DNA of 59,621 nucleotides from Gnetum montanum (Eukaryota > Streptophyta > Gnetopsida > Gnetales > Gnetaceae): contig MNCI01034925.1 of assembly GCA_015680685.1 (NCBI GenBank), positions 1 through 59,621 on the forward strand. The letters run 5' to 3'. Positions 33,435 through 44,747 of this stretch are shown piece after piece (the stretch's first letter is position 1; every line of letters begins with the position of its first letter). Under the pieces are notes generated by a model. It did not search any database. It saw only the letters and a program-made list of their open reading frames with translations, and was not told the origin of the DNA. A program made the translations under genes and the position numbers.

Positions 33435-34490
33435 GGGTTGCACCATCATCTGTCATTGCTGTGATCACTTCAAGACATGTTGAGGAGACACTTATCCTTA
33501 AGTTTGATGAGGTGGATGCAGTGTAGCATTGGTTGGCTAGCCAAGCACCTAAAGACCTCCAAGAAAGAATTGCCTATGTAGGTTTTCTTAACTTATTCAT
33601 GGATCCTATCTCAACGGTCCCTACCATAGAGATGGTGAACATCATTGACTCATTTAACAAAGGAGTAAAGAAATTCATCACTCATGTTCATGGTGTGCTT
33701 GTCACCTTGGCCATTAATGAATCTATCTTTAGTGACCTCTTTGACATTCATTGTGAGGGCATGAAGGTTGCCACCAAACCAGTGAAAGAGATGGACCATA
33801 GGGATGAAGTGAAAGAATGGATAAACACTCATCATAGCCACTTTGTATTGACTCTAGACCATTGTCAATTCGTAGAGGTAAACAAGATGTATTCTTTGTT
33901 CTAATCCTGGGTGTTCCAAAGTTGGTATCACAAAAGAATATCCTAGGCATTAAACAAGCATGAACCATGAAAAAGGTTCTTACCAAGGATGCTCAATTTA
34001 ATTGGGCTACTCATTTGATTTCTAGCCATGAGGGGAGATCCTATAACTTCAAGACAACCTTGAGACATTATGTCATATGCACTTTACATATTTTTTGCAT
34101 CATATTTTAGGAGGTTCATGGAGTTCTTATTGGTGAAGAAGGATGAAAGATGGATAAGTAAAGATGCATCCCAATTCTCTAAACCTTGAATGAAACATAT
34201 TATTCTAACCATGCAGCTTAGAACCCACCAATGGAGGATGTTGGGGAATCACTGTCTATTATCACTAAGCACTTTAGTGGTATGCATTGTCTTTCCCCTG
34301 ATAGCATGGGGTTTGAACCCCAAGTTGCTTGTGGAAATGCTACAAATGCCAAGGAGTTTATGTGATGAAGCTAAAAATATAACTAGGGCAAAGTTGAAGA
34401 GGCCTATGATTGAGGTGACAACATCAATTGTTGAGTAGAGTTTGAAGAGAAAACTCATCATTAGACTTTTCCAAGTGCATCATGCAGCTG
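33435..34490 (+). pseudogene. Exon 4 of the D antisense gene, globular domain
   Basis: Begins after TTGTGTTGTAG. It reads LILKFDEVDAV, a TAG, HWLASQAPKDLQERIAYVGF, then VPTIEMVNIIDSFNKGV, HVHGVLVTLAINESIFSDLF and EMDHRDEVKEWI. The C copy aligns with LLFKYDEVDNS, TAG, CWL, then IPTVEMIALVDSFTES, RVHNLWVVFEITNDLFLDLF and DLNHRGDMEEWLG. Further on, after stops, KKVLTKDAQFNWATHLISS matches SNVMEKGMRYNWTRYLVEG of C. The order of blocks resembles plant transposon accessory proteins. The 3' end was placed only roughly. Confidence 0.75.
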
Positions 34491-34614
34491 CATGTACACT
34501 CTACTTTTTTTATTTTTGTTTAATATATTTTGCATTTATATTTTATGTTATATGGTCATGTTTTTGTTTTGTTTTAGTTAAAATATGCTAGGTAAATCTT
34601 CATTATTCTTGTAG

Positions 34615-35027
34615 GTAAACAAGAACTAGTAGCCCATGTAGTAGCAACAAAGGTAAAACAAAAATGCCTAGAGGAGGAGGTACTACAATAGCATAAGGAT
34701 GAGGGGCTATCCAATGCCACATTGGATGCATTTGACACCATCTTTAGAGGCTCAAAACTGGGTGAACCTCTCATTATTATTTTGAATGATCTTTTAGGTA
34801 CTTACAAATTTTTTCTTATGTGTTGCATTTTGGAGTTTTTATCTTTGAACCTGGTTTTAATCATTAAACTATGATCATGCTTGCTATAGCTCCGAAATCT
34901 CAACTAGATGCTTCAACCTCTACATTTAACATGAAACAATGGGTGGAGGTTGATGAAAAAATGGAATTTATGCATAGGATGGCTGAATACATGGTTGATC
35001 AGTTGCAACAAATTGCTCTTGATGTTG
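34615..35027 (+). pseudogene. Exons 5 and 6 of the D antisense gene
   Basis: Exon 5 (34615-34797) follows ATTCTTGTAG and ends at TTTTAG/GTACTT. It reads HKDEGLSNATLDAFDTIFRG and LGEPLIIILNDLLG, against LKEEGLNFEDGEFDGLFDSV and ALTLEGFLG in C; the splice donor falls after the same residue pair (LG). Exon 6 (34890-35027) follows TTGCTATAG and ends at GATGTTG/GTAAGA. It reads FNMKQWVEVDEKMEFMHRMA and YMVDQLQQIALDVG, against FHVQPWVETLDKFAFMQGIV and MIDHLKQIDPEIG in C. Confidence 0.8.
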
Positions 35028-35194
35028 GTAAGAGCCTTATCTTATTTTGTTGTTAATCATTTTCACTATTTATGCATTTTAGTTTCACATGGGTTTTATG
35101 GTTATATGTTCCTAGTTATTTAAAATGTTTTTTTGGTTATTTTGTTATTTTTTATTTACTTGTTTTATGTATTCACTTCTTGTATCATTTGTAG

Positions 35195-36202
35195 TGTCCA
35201 AGGTTGGATGGGATTCCAACCGTGCCATTGAAATTGGTGAACTACCCAACCTATCACCTAAAGTGGAAAATGTTCCATGAAGGTTATATAAAAGTGTCAC
35301 TAAATGTGTACTCTCATGTGCCCTAACTTTGTGGAAATGCCCATGTTTCAATGAGTTCCTATGAGAGCAAGTTAGAGTATTGGAAAGGGAAAATAAGAAG
35401 CAAGCTAAGGAGATTAGAGGCCTTAGGGATCATAAGAAGTTTGTGGAAGCCCAAGTGGCTAACAAAGACTTCTTGAGAATGAAGAAGATAGAATGGACAT
35501 GGTACTTGAACACCACCCATAGCAAGGTTACTCTTGCCAAGAGCCTTGCAAAGTAGAAGTTGCAAATGGACCTACTGGCTAGCAAAGCCAAGGAGTGGAG
35601 GGACTATTATGCTTGGGTCCTTGAATGGAGCCTAGCATAAAAGGATCACAAAAAGAAGTATAAGGCCGAATGGGAGAGCTACCTCAAGTGGCTATAGGAG
35701 GATTTGATTGAGAGGTGCAACCTAGAGCTATTCGTGGGAGGAATCAACACTAGAGATGCCTTTAAGTTATTTGAAGGATCTTTGGTGATAGCTGATTCTC
35801 CAACTTCTCAAGTCACTATTACTTCTAGAAAGGTGACTATCACTACATTTTCATAGGAGCTACCTACATGGACTAACATTGATGAGAGCAACATCTTAAC
35901 AAGTGTTAATCTTAGAAAAGTGGATTGGGCCCACATGATTGAAGAGCAATTTCTCCATCATCTAGAGGTTAGTCTTTGAAGTTTCCCTATAGAAGATACT
36001 ACTCTTGAATCTTTCTAGGTTTGTTTATTATTAATTACTTAAGAATATTTTAGTTAGGTTTAAATTGTAATTTATTTTCTTGTTGTGTTAATTACTTATT
36101 AGACTTTTGTTGTCATGATTGATATAGGTACCCAGTGATAGAAGTGGCCCCAATGACCATCATGTTGGAGATGCTCATCCACCTCCTTCAATTTCACCTT
36201 AG
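35195..36202 (+). pseudogene. Exons 7 and 8 of the D antisense gene, helical region
   Basis: Exon 7 (35195-35967) follows TATCATTTGTAG and ends at CTAGAG/GTTAGT. It begins DSNRAIEIGELPNL (C: DPRSAIEVEAMPEL), then has a long charged helical stretch including RVLERENKKQAKEIRGLRDH and LQMDLLASKAKEWRDYYAWV (C: LQINLLAQKNQDWKDYITNM). It closes with LFVGGINTRDAFKLFEGS and KVDWAHMIEEQFLHHLE (C: LFLDTIDATQAYDRFLKH and EEDWENMTKKEILQCLE). Exon 8 (36128-36202) follows GATTGATATAG and stops at TAG 36200-36202. Four or five stops occur in exon 7. Confidence 0.8.
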
Positions 36203-37130
36203 TTCCATTAGGTTTGATCATGCCTTTGGTCAATTTTTGCTTTGTTGATGTGAAGTTATGGCTTTTTCTAGCCATTGGTTATTGTAAGATGGTTTATTAT
36301 TTTTTATTTCATCACTACACAATGTAGCCATGGCTATTGGACTCCTATCTCTTTCATATGTTATTTTTGATTAAACTCATGTCACACTATTTGACTATGG
36401 CTATAGGTCATGGAAATTTCAATTATCATTATTATTTTTAAAACTTTTAATTTTTCTTATATGTTCTAGTATTTCTAGCTTGATGCATCTTATGCATTTT
36501 ACATTTCATTCATAGTAGGAGGCTATCTTGGGCTAAATTGAATTAATTATGTGGTGGTAAAGCAATACTTGGTAAACTAAAAATGCAAATTAACTAGGTC
36601 AACAAAAATGTAAAATAAGGAATAATGGCTATAAATAGATTATAAAAGTGTTGCCAGTTTTAGGCCATGGTAGCCCACTAATTTAAGGCCTTGGTAGGCC
36701 ATGCATTACTAGTTTTAGACCATGATATGCTATGCACATTACCAATTTTAGGTCATGGTAGGCCATGCGTTGAAAGAAATTTTTTATAAGTTTTTTGTTT
36801 TAAAATTTTTATAATTTTTATGTTATTTTTTATGTTTTATGCATTAAAATAGACAAGGCATAAATAGGTAAACTATAAATAAGAATTAACTAGATGCTAC
36901 ATGCAACATAAAGTTAAAACAAGGTAAAGTATGGCAATGTAAAGTGGTGCATGTAAGTAATGTTTAAACTAAGCAAAGAAAGAAAAAAATAAGTCTATAT
37001 AGTAATGGAAATATGGGTAAGCAAATAGCAAACATGCATCAACTATGCAAGTGTTTTCTAATCTTTGAAACATAAGGAAATTTGTAGGTTCTACATTGCA
37101 CGATATTGTATTTCCCATTTCCCTCACTAA
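36203..37130. other. Spacer of D between the antisense gene and protease, with a 30-bp repeat
   Basis: Mostly AT-rich non-coding sequence. At 36655-36775 about four units of roughly 30 bp on the theme TTTTAGGCCATGGTAGGCCATGC occur. Read on the - strand they have the same form as the units bordering coding blocks in C (45770, 51320, 52671). Nothing else is recognised. Confidence 0.55.
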
Positions 37131-37960
37131 TCACATTGAAGAGGAGCTCTTCCCATGATGTAGCCATGGTTATATTATTATTGATTTTTGCCTCTTCCAC
37201 TCTACCAAACTTCTTGACTTCATTATTAACAATAGGAACTTCTTCCTAAACCCTTGCTCTACACCAATGTTGTTGACTACCAAGGGAATCACATTGTTGC
37301 CATGAATAATTATTTTACCTCCCTCATAAGGTAAGTGAATTTCTTAGTCAATGGATGAGAAAATAGCTTGTAATTAAGCTAGCCAAGGCCATCCAAGATG
37401 AGATTAAATCTTGGTATCTCTTCCATCACTAAGAAATTGGTTGTTGTGGAGAATTGTTCCTTTGCTACAAAGTCCAAAGAAATGATGCCTTTTACCATAA
37501 CTCGAGATCCATTAAAGGATTTAAGAGTAGAACTTTAGGTATGTTAATGTGTTCTGTTATATCCAAACATTCAACAATGGTGTAGGGTATAACATTGGTG
37601 GTTGTCCCATCATCCACATGCATTCTATGTATCTTGTGTTTCTCCACTCTTATTGTTATGAAAAGAGGTACCTTCATTGCTTCACCATCCTAGGGATCGG
37701 TTTTGACTTCATTGTCATGAAAAACTAGTGTTGTTGACTTCATTTCTTCCCTAGGTGATGGTGGAATCATCAATGCATGGATGGACTCTTCACTAGTGTA
37801 GATGTCCTTACTAACAGGAATTACGGTCAACATTTTTACTAGGGCCTCACCATGAGCAATAGAAGTCATTACTAGGTCATACAGGCTAAGGGAAGTGTTC
37901 TTCTATTTTAGAGATTGCTTAACCTATTCCATAGCATTGAGGAAGTCTTTGTCATTGGTT
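37130..37960 (-). pseudogene. Aspartic protease remnant of element D
   Basis: Read on the - strand. LVMTSIAHGEALVKML (about 37880) leads into VPLFITIRVEKHKIHRMHVD and then DGTTTNVIPYTIVECL, an active-site block with the catalytic aspartate (VDDGTTTN, for the usual V.DGAS.N). Later comes RFNLIL, the second-half motif seen as FNLILGRSWL in element C; here the GR after it has decayed. Element C aligns throughout (MTSFVHREALIYML, FITFHVGQSRIHRVHVDDGA). Several stops follow the active site. It lies just downstream of gag and is separated from RT by the spacer holding the antisense gene. Confidence 0.8.
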
Positions 37961-39226
37961 ATTGGCTTCTCATTCTTACTAACTTTGACTCCCTCCATGT
38001 GCCCCAAGATGCAAACTTCATGTTTTAGTGGTTATGTTTTGGCCTCTTTTACCTTCCCTTATGGCTTGGGGTCCTTTGTTGGTTAATTAGTTGAAGCAAC
38101 CTAAGCATTAGAGCTCATGGGAATGGATGAGATAGAAGTATGCTTTGGTGAACCCCACCTCCCTCCATGCCTTGGCTTTCTTGTTGTCTTTGGTTTTAGG
38201 CTTTCATGTAAACTTCTTACATTTTTTAGTTGGATATTTCTTGTTGTTGTTAGGTTGTAAAGAAGTCAGTACATTAGCCACCATGAGAGGATGTTATTCA
38301 GTTGCAATTATGGGTTTGGTTGTAGTAGGTTGGGGAACTCTTATCACAAAAGATTCCTTGGGAGACATTGGTGATGGTATCCTTACAACAAAAAGGATAC
38401 TTGAACTACACAAAGTTGAAGGACCTCGTTCATTGCAAAGATGTACCAAAATAAAAAATGGCTCCTACAAATGTCTTAAGTTGTTTCTCACATTAAATGA
38501 TGTGATGCTATATGAACTATTATTAGCAGTCAATGAATCCTTGTCAACTTTCATGGACTAGTTTTGTGGCCTCACAATAGGCTATAACATTGAGGGGAAA
38601 GGTTCAATTATCATTGTCACCACCAAAGGGCTAAATATTAAGAAGGAGATTTGTGCTAGTACTTGTGGGAAAAATGGAACAAATGGTATGTGTGTCCCTT
38701 ATATCACTTGGGATTCCACTATGGGGCCTACTAGCATGGAGACTGAGGCAACATGGAAAAAAACATAGAGGAGAAAAGGGGAGTTGATTGGGGCACATAT
38801 TATGCCTGGTGGACTACTATGATGGGTGCTAGCCCAAACATGGTAGGATAGATGGTAAAAAAGGATTAAGGAACTTGTCCTATAGAAGAGGTAGGATAGG
38901 CTAAAGTGGGTGTGATGGCTTGGAGAGCTAGGTATTGAAAGAGGTTTCCCAGAAAGTTTCTAGGTTTGGGTTTATCCTCAAATTCATCATGTTCTTCATG
39001 ATCACCCTCTGAGTTTTACTCTTCATTTTGCTCATCCATCTCAATTAGCTAAGATAGGATGCATGTATCAATGACACTCAATGGTATTTTATCATATGGG
39101 AAAGGGACATACTCCTTCTCATTTCAATGGATCAACTCATACTCATATTTGGATTTGGCTTCTACACATGGGATGAGCAGGCTGGCTTGGATTTTGGCAT
39201 AGTAATTTTTATCTATTACAACAAAA
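37960..39226 (-). pseudogene. gag: Gag region of element D, partial
   Basis: On the - strand, a block near 39180-38900 reads YEYELIH, stop, NEKEYVPFPYDKIPLSVID. This matches FEIIHQNGREFLPTPDVVIP in element C at about 42030, upstream of its Gag domain. The rest is heavily decayed; the capsid motif and the zinc knuckle that C retains are not recognisable. Compared with C about 1.2 kb appears to be missing between PBS and protease. The region is cut at 39226 by the insertion of C. Confidence 0.6.
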
Positions 39227-39231
39227 TCTAG
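39227..39231. repeat. Target-site duplication of element C, left copy
   Basis: TCTAG, repeated at 56764-56768 directly after the CTACA end of the 3' LTR. Confidence 0.9.
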
Positions 39232-41307
39232 TGAAAAACCACTAATTTCAAGCTCTTACAACTCAAAAAAATAATTTTCTAAGTGTCAAAACTTGGGCAA
39301 AAGTTTTCTAAGTTTGGCGTCACATTGCACAGTGTAGCACACTAGAAATCCTGATGTTTGCAAAGTTTTTCTAAGTCTACCTACTATGCTTCCTAGCACA
39401 GCCATCGTAGCACATGTTTCCAATGCTATTTTGCACAAGGTCAAGCTATAAGTAGTCAAAAGTGCATTGAGGATGGACCAAACAATTTGGAAAATTTTCT
39501 CTCTCTCGGGCTATCAAGCTTGCTATGCTCTTCAACTTGCCTAGCTTGACACATGTCCTGGTTGCCAATCCACCCAAGTGTTAGGCTAGGAGTTGTCAAA
39601 GGTGCTCAACATGGAAAAATTAGTTTGGCAAATTTTCTATCTTTTGGAGGCTACTACACTACACAGTGTAGATAGCGTAGCATGCGTTCAGGAGCTCAAA
39701 TTTTCCTAAGTGTTGGATCTAGAGTCTGTCAAATTTGGCAATTTTCTAACTACCAAGATTGCCTTTCCTACTTTACCCTCAAAGAATGGTTAGGATGCCA
39801 TGAATAAAACTTGTGAATTTTGGAAAAATTTATCTAAAAATTGTTAATAAGCTCTACTACACTACACAGCATAGACAGCACGATATGTTTTCAAGGCTGA
39901 AATTTTTCTATGTGAAACGAGGAGGCATCAGCCTATTCTGACATGGAAGATGCATTTTCTAGTTACTGAAGTTTCTTGTCTTGCTACATCTTAGAGTGGA
40001 ATTTCCAATTTTGATAAAATTCACTAGAAAATTGGTGCTAAACTTGTCTACACTATGTAGCATAGATAGCATAGTAGGCCAAAAACTACAAAAAATTTCA
40101 AAGTGTTCACGCTATGCTTCATCATGTTGGGCAGCATAGATAGCATATAACACTTGGAAAACACCTTTGAATGCCTCGAAAAGCTCCCAAAACTTAGCAT
40201 CAACCTTCTTCTTAGCTTCAACATACTACCAATGATTAAGATCAATAATTTACTTTCCTTTTGCACCCCTTATTGATCCCCAAAATTGTTCCTCTGCTTG
40301 ACCCTACTCAAAAGAGGGGGAAGATGTAGTCTCAAAGCATAGGCTCAAAATTGCATTGTGTTTTGGCATTTTTTGTAGGTACATGGCAGTCCTTCAGACT
40401 ATGGCACATGTGGTTCAGGTAGTATGATCATAGTTTGATGGATTTTTAGTTCCCGTTCCTATCCTGTAGAGTGTACCACCATTATGCTTGACACTCATAG
40501 CTTGATACTTTGTGCGTAGCATGCCAACGTGATTCATTCACATTCGTGCTACATGGGACCCAAGACATATGACACCTAGTCTACATATCCCATCAGCCCT
40601 AGTCTTATAAATATCCTAGTAATCAATTTTTAAGGGTTGGCTTTTGGTAGTTGGCTTTTGTAAAAGATTGGTAAGCGAAAGGTTGATGATCAGCAAATCT
40701 CAAGATTAGAGCATTTCTAACATCTACCTCACCCGTACACTTTATTTTGATACTTGATTAAGCATTGCCCCTACACCTATGCAATGTGACAATGACCAAC
40801 CTAGCAAGTTCTACCCCCCTTTGCATCTATTAGCACCATGTCCTCAAAGTTCCAAGGACTATGACCATACTGCCTCACTACCCTGTTGTGCCTATCTAAC
40901 ATTGTGTACCAATTCCACACACCATTCAATCAAAAATCATGTTTCCCAATCTTGGGGTAGTGCATTTCCTTACTTACACTCTCATTTCATTTTTCTACAA
41001 CATGTATTTCAAATTTTTAGCATAATTTCTTAATTCTATTATCAATACGCATTGATACATTCACATTGATATACTCTTTTTGTTATGCTTGTCACACTCC
41101 TGCCCTTTCCAACTCCCATATGTAACACTTTCAAAACTCTATTTGCAAAAAATTATGTACACCACGTAAGTCTTTGTCTGATCGACCAAACTATTCAAGG
41201 CACCCCATTTCCATTTTCTCCAACATGACCCTCTCATGGACTTAGGGTTAGGCTGTACATCCAACAACCTCTCGATGTTCTAGCCACTGACATTTTTAGA
41301 TGCTATA
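39232..41307 (+). repeat. 5' LTR of element C
   Basis: 2076 bp from TGAAAAACCACTAA to AGATGCTATA (the 3' copy ends CTACA). TATAAATA is at 40606-40613. The first kilobase carries diverged units, about 195 bp apart, of the type TACACTACACAGTGTAG-N-AGCATAG (39655, 39850, 40048). Divergence from the 3' LTR is of the order of 15 percent by eye. Confidence 0.9.
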
Positions 41308-41313
41308 CGTTTT

Positions 41314-41332
41314 TGGTGTTAGAAGGAGGGCC
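41314..41332 (+). other. Primer-binding site of element C, tRNA-Leu type
   Basis: TGGTGTTAGAAGGAGGGCC starts 6 bp after the LTR end. The first 12 bases match the complement of a plant tRNA-Leu 3' end (TGGTGTCAGAAG) with one change, and a later CTAAACC matches its T-arm part loosely. The equivalent site of D at 57614-57633 has the same core (TAGAAGGAGGGCC). The tRNA assignment is from memory. Confidence 0.6.
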
Positions 41333-41800
41333 TAAACCTCTGCATTCCTTCTATGTGCCATGGGTAGTCTTGCGTGCTTTCTATACACCTGTTACTAGCA
41401 ACAAGCTCATGTAGACATACCACCCTTGTGGACCTGCTATGATAATATCTGGGTCATAGGTCAGCACAGGAGTTTTCTACATTTTGGTGGGTGTAGATTA
41501 GTCCTAGTTCACAATTCCCCTAAAGCCTTGTAGGAAAAAAAGCCCAAAACTATGTACTCATCAAGATCTTTGTGTTCTATGTAGCATGACAACTCTATTA
41601 GTGTAACAGTCCCTCTTAGCGTAACAAGTGTAATAGTAGAAATAACCATTTTTCAGCATTTTCAGACTTAGCCATTTTTGGTCAATTTTTCTTACAATTT
41701 TCATATTTAACTATTTAGCTTAAAATTTATTGCATTTAAACATTTCTTGCAAGAATCTCTCCTTCTCACATCTCTTTTTACATAGAGGAGATGAATCTTG
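41333..41800 (+). other. Leader of element C
   Basis: Between the PBS and the first recognisable coding block. No motif was recognised. Confidence 0.4.
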
Positions 41801-44370
41801 CTAGCACTTCAGCTACCCCCTAAGTTTAGAGGTGGCCCACCTTGTCCAACACATGGGGAGCATTGAGCGACCAATTAGCCTAGTACGACCACAGTGGTAG
41901 TCTCTTAGACTACAACATCAATCACTCGAATACATGGCACATGAAGAAGAGCGATACAACTTTTTATGCATAGAGATCCAACCAGGCCTATCATTGGACT
42001 GCTAAGATGTGGAGGAAAAGCATAATTTTGAAATCATCCACCAGAATGGAAGGGAATTCCTTCCCACCCCTGATGTAGTCATACCACTCATTGAAACCTT
42101 TCAGTGGATCTTGGACCAACATATTTGAATGAGTGGGTCAAAAGAGCGAGACACAGCATCCAACTATGATGAGCCCCTCCAAGATGGGCAGGAAGAGTTT
42201 GAATCCCATTTCAAAGGTGGTGGTCCACTCTATGCCTTAGCCTCACAGTCTACCTCTATGTTCCTTTCACACCAGTCATAGTCTTCTATCTCCTTTGTGG
42301 TAGCTATGACACTTCCATAGTCCAAACCCTCACTGGTAATAGGTAGCCACCAAATTTTTTCAACACAACAACATGTAGCACCCTCAGCCTCCTTTCCCTC
42401 TATTATTTCTTTATAGTCTATTCAATTTTCCTAGCCAGTGTTTGTGGTGCCCACATTACCATATGTGCATACTATGCTCACATCACAACCACAAACAAGC
42501 CCTACTTCCATTATTTCTTCTATGGTAGTCCCACCACCAACAACAACAACCTCAACCACATGGTGGGTAGTGACATCTTTTCCTACCATTCAATTATCCT
42601 AGATGCTACTATATACACAGCCGAAAATATATCAAGCATCACACATGGCACAACTGACAACGGGGTTGTGGGCTTCCTTGATGGCACCACCAATGGTAGC
42701 CACTTTGGCAACACCACCTACATGGTTGGTAGTTGCTCCAGTAGTGCCACCTACAAGGCTAGTAGTTTCTCCAGTGGCATCACCTATGAGGTTGTGGGCC
42801 ACTTTGATAGCATCACCAATGGGAGTCACTCCGATGGCACCCTCAATGGGGCTGGTAGTTATACTAACAGCATCATCAATGATAGCTACTCCAATGAAAC
42901 CATCCACGATGCAACTAATGCAACCCTCTACGACACCCCCTAGTCTAGATCAAGCATTTTACCTCATTCAAACCCTCACTAATGAAGTCAAGCAGCTTAA
43001 AGCTACCAATTCCAAAATAATCCCCGTAATGGACTTTTATCATGATGATCCTATTAGCCTTGTCATTCCTCTACTCACGTTACCTCCTAGGGTACAACTT
43101 CCTTAATTCAAAAAATACAATGGAGGGGGTGATCCAAATGCCCACTTAGTTATCTTCTGTTCCAAGTCCTTATTACTACAACCATGGCCGCATGCAATTA
43201 TTCATGTCTTTGACTAGAAAAGCCTTAGATTAGTATCGTGTGCTTCCCTGTGCTTCTATTGCAACTCTTGAGGAGTTGTTGAGTTAGTTTGTAACCTGCT
43301 TCAAGTACAACTTGAAGCTAGAAGCCATATTAGACTAGCTCATGAATGTCAAGCAAAAAGCGCTAGAACCCATGTAGAAATTCATACAATGTTGGAGCAC
43401 CTCTTTAAATGAGATTCATGAGCCCATTGCTGAAACTCACTTGTTGGCCATTTTTAAGGACACCATAAATGATTTTATTAAATCTAAGCTATATTATTTA
43501 GCCCCACAATCCCTAGTCAAGCCTTTGCTCAAACAAAGAGCATACTGGATGTAACAGAGGCCAACAAGGACTTAGCTTACATAGCTTATAAGAATGCACA
43601 TACAAAGAAAGATAAGGAAAAGGGAAGGCTGTGACAACCACTATGGCCCCTGTGGCTAATGAAACTAAGCCCAACAACAACAAACAAGCTACCAAAGCAC
43701 CTAAGGCCCTGACCACTACCAACAAAACATCAAGCTCTAGTAACACAGGAGCTAACCAACCTGCAGCATCAACAGCCATGACATAAACTTCGCCGAGGCC
43801 AAATTTTGAGTGCAAGGATCACTCAAAATATACCCTATTCTTGATTAAGCCATCAGAGCTTTTGGATCAACTACTAAGTGTTGGGCATGTTCAACATAAG
43901 AAAATGTTAGAGGAGGCTCATAAAAGTCACAATAGGTACTACAAGATCCTCTGAGATCCCTCTATAGCTATGCCCAACGAGACCCTAATGCCCAAAAATT
44001 TTAGGTTGGATTAATTCTGTAACTACCACTAGTTGTATGGCCATGACACAAATTATTTCTTAGCATTGAAAGATGATATCCAATGCATGATTGATCAAGG
44101 TAAGTTGGTCCTTAACAAAAATAGTCTTGTTTGGCTAGAGAACCAATCTATGAATGTCTATAAGGACCCATTGAATGCTAGCAGTGTAGGATATACCATT
44201 AATGTTATCAACATTGATGGAAATGCAAAGTTAACACATGAGCTATTTGTGGTCTGTGTGCCTTCCTGTGGTGTTGAAGCTTCGATGTCAACCAAGCCAC
44301 AAGCCCCCTTTGTCATCAAGGTATCATCTCAAGCACCTGCAACACCTTTCATGGTCAAGGATCCATAGCA
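41800..44370 (+). pseudogene. gag: Gag of element C, Tat-like
   Basis: Particle protein. An upstream block (about 42010-42200) reads FEIIHQNGREFLPTPDVVIP and is shared with D. A low-complexity stretch rich in Thr, Ala, Pro, Met and Val (42603-42950) leads into a helical part with LIQTLTNEVKQLKATNS. The Gag domain starts after one stop at about 43110 with KKYNGGGDPNAHLVIFCSKS, the typical F.G..DP..HL motif. The C-terminal knuckle at about 44020-44110 reads CNYH, stop, LYGHDTNYFLALKDDIQCMI and then DQGKL. This is the Tat signature (C.YH...GH.T..C..LK..IE.LI..G.L) with the second cysteine lost. Many stops are present. Confidence 0.8.
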
Positions 44371-44747
44371 TGTTGCAACAACAACCCAAACACATTTTTT
44401 TATAAAGGTGACAAAACATACAAACTTCCCATCTGCCTAGAGTCCAATGGTTGGAACTGCATCACAACCTTCTCGCCTAAGGAAATGTGATGAGCACCTA
44501 GCTGATAAGATGATTAAGGAATGCACTACACTAGGTCCCCTTAAGCCCACATCCCTATTAGTAGTTTCCATGACACAACCATTTGAAGATAAGACAAAAA
44601 TGCACTTATAATAAGCAACTACCAAAGCCCAGAAGCTTACCACCCAACCAAAATCCAAGTCCTATCGTCCTTGGGAAATTCATCTCTTAGGGCATACAAA
44701 GAAATTAAAAATCACCAAACAACTAAACGATGGAAAAAATTTCCTAA

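Larger units (their letters stand above)
21434..36202 (+). pseudogene. Antisense accessory gene of element D, multi-exon, interrupted by B
   Basis: A gene on the strand opposite to gag-pol of D, lying between its protease and RT. Recognisable exons are: 2 (21434-21767, continued at 32783-32834), 3 (32939-33210), 4 (33435 to about 34490), 5 (34615-34797), 6 (34890-35027), 7 (35195-35967) and 8 (36128-36202). Most begin after TAG/CAG and end before GTAAG, GTTAG or similar. Each exon has a counterpart in element C in the same order (46088-50832). Predicted product: a globular N-terminal half resembling plant transposon accessory proteins, then a charged helical half. In-frame stops, mostly TAG, show it is dead here. 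Function unknown; no enzyme motif was seen. Exon 1 was not found. Confidence 0.75.

Noticed and set aside
38145-38561. + strand reading frame of 138 codons
   Set aside because: Opposite to the D gag region; no counterpart in C and no recognisable motif.
41314-41340. tRNA gene fragment
   Set aside because: Only the 3' end is matched, next to an LTR end, as expected for a primer-binding site; no cloverleaf.
42560-42943. + strand frame rich in Ser, Thr, Gly and Asn
   Set aside because: Alternative frame of the low-complexity gag stretch; the overlapping frame leads into the Gag domain.
43513-43815. - strand reading frame of 100 codons with hydrophobic runs
   Set aside because: Lies opposite to low-complexity gag sequence of C; not conserved in D.
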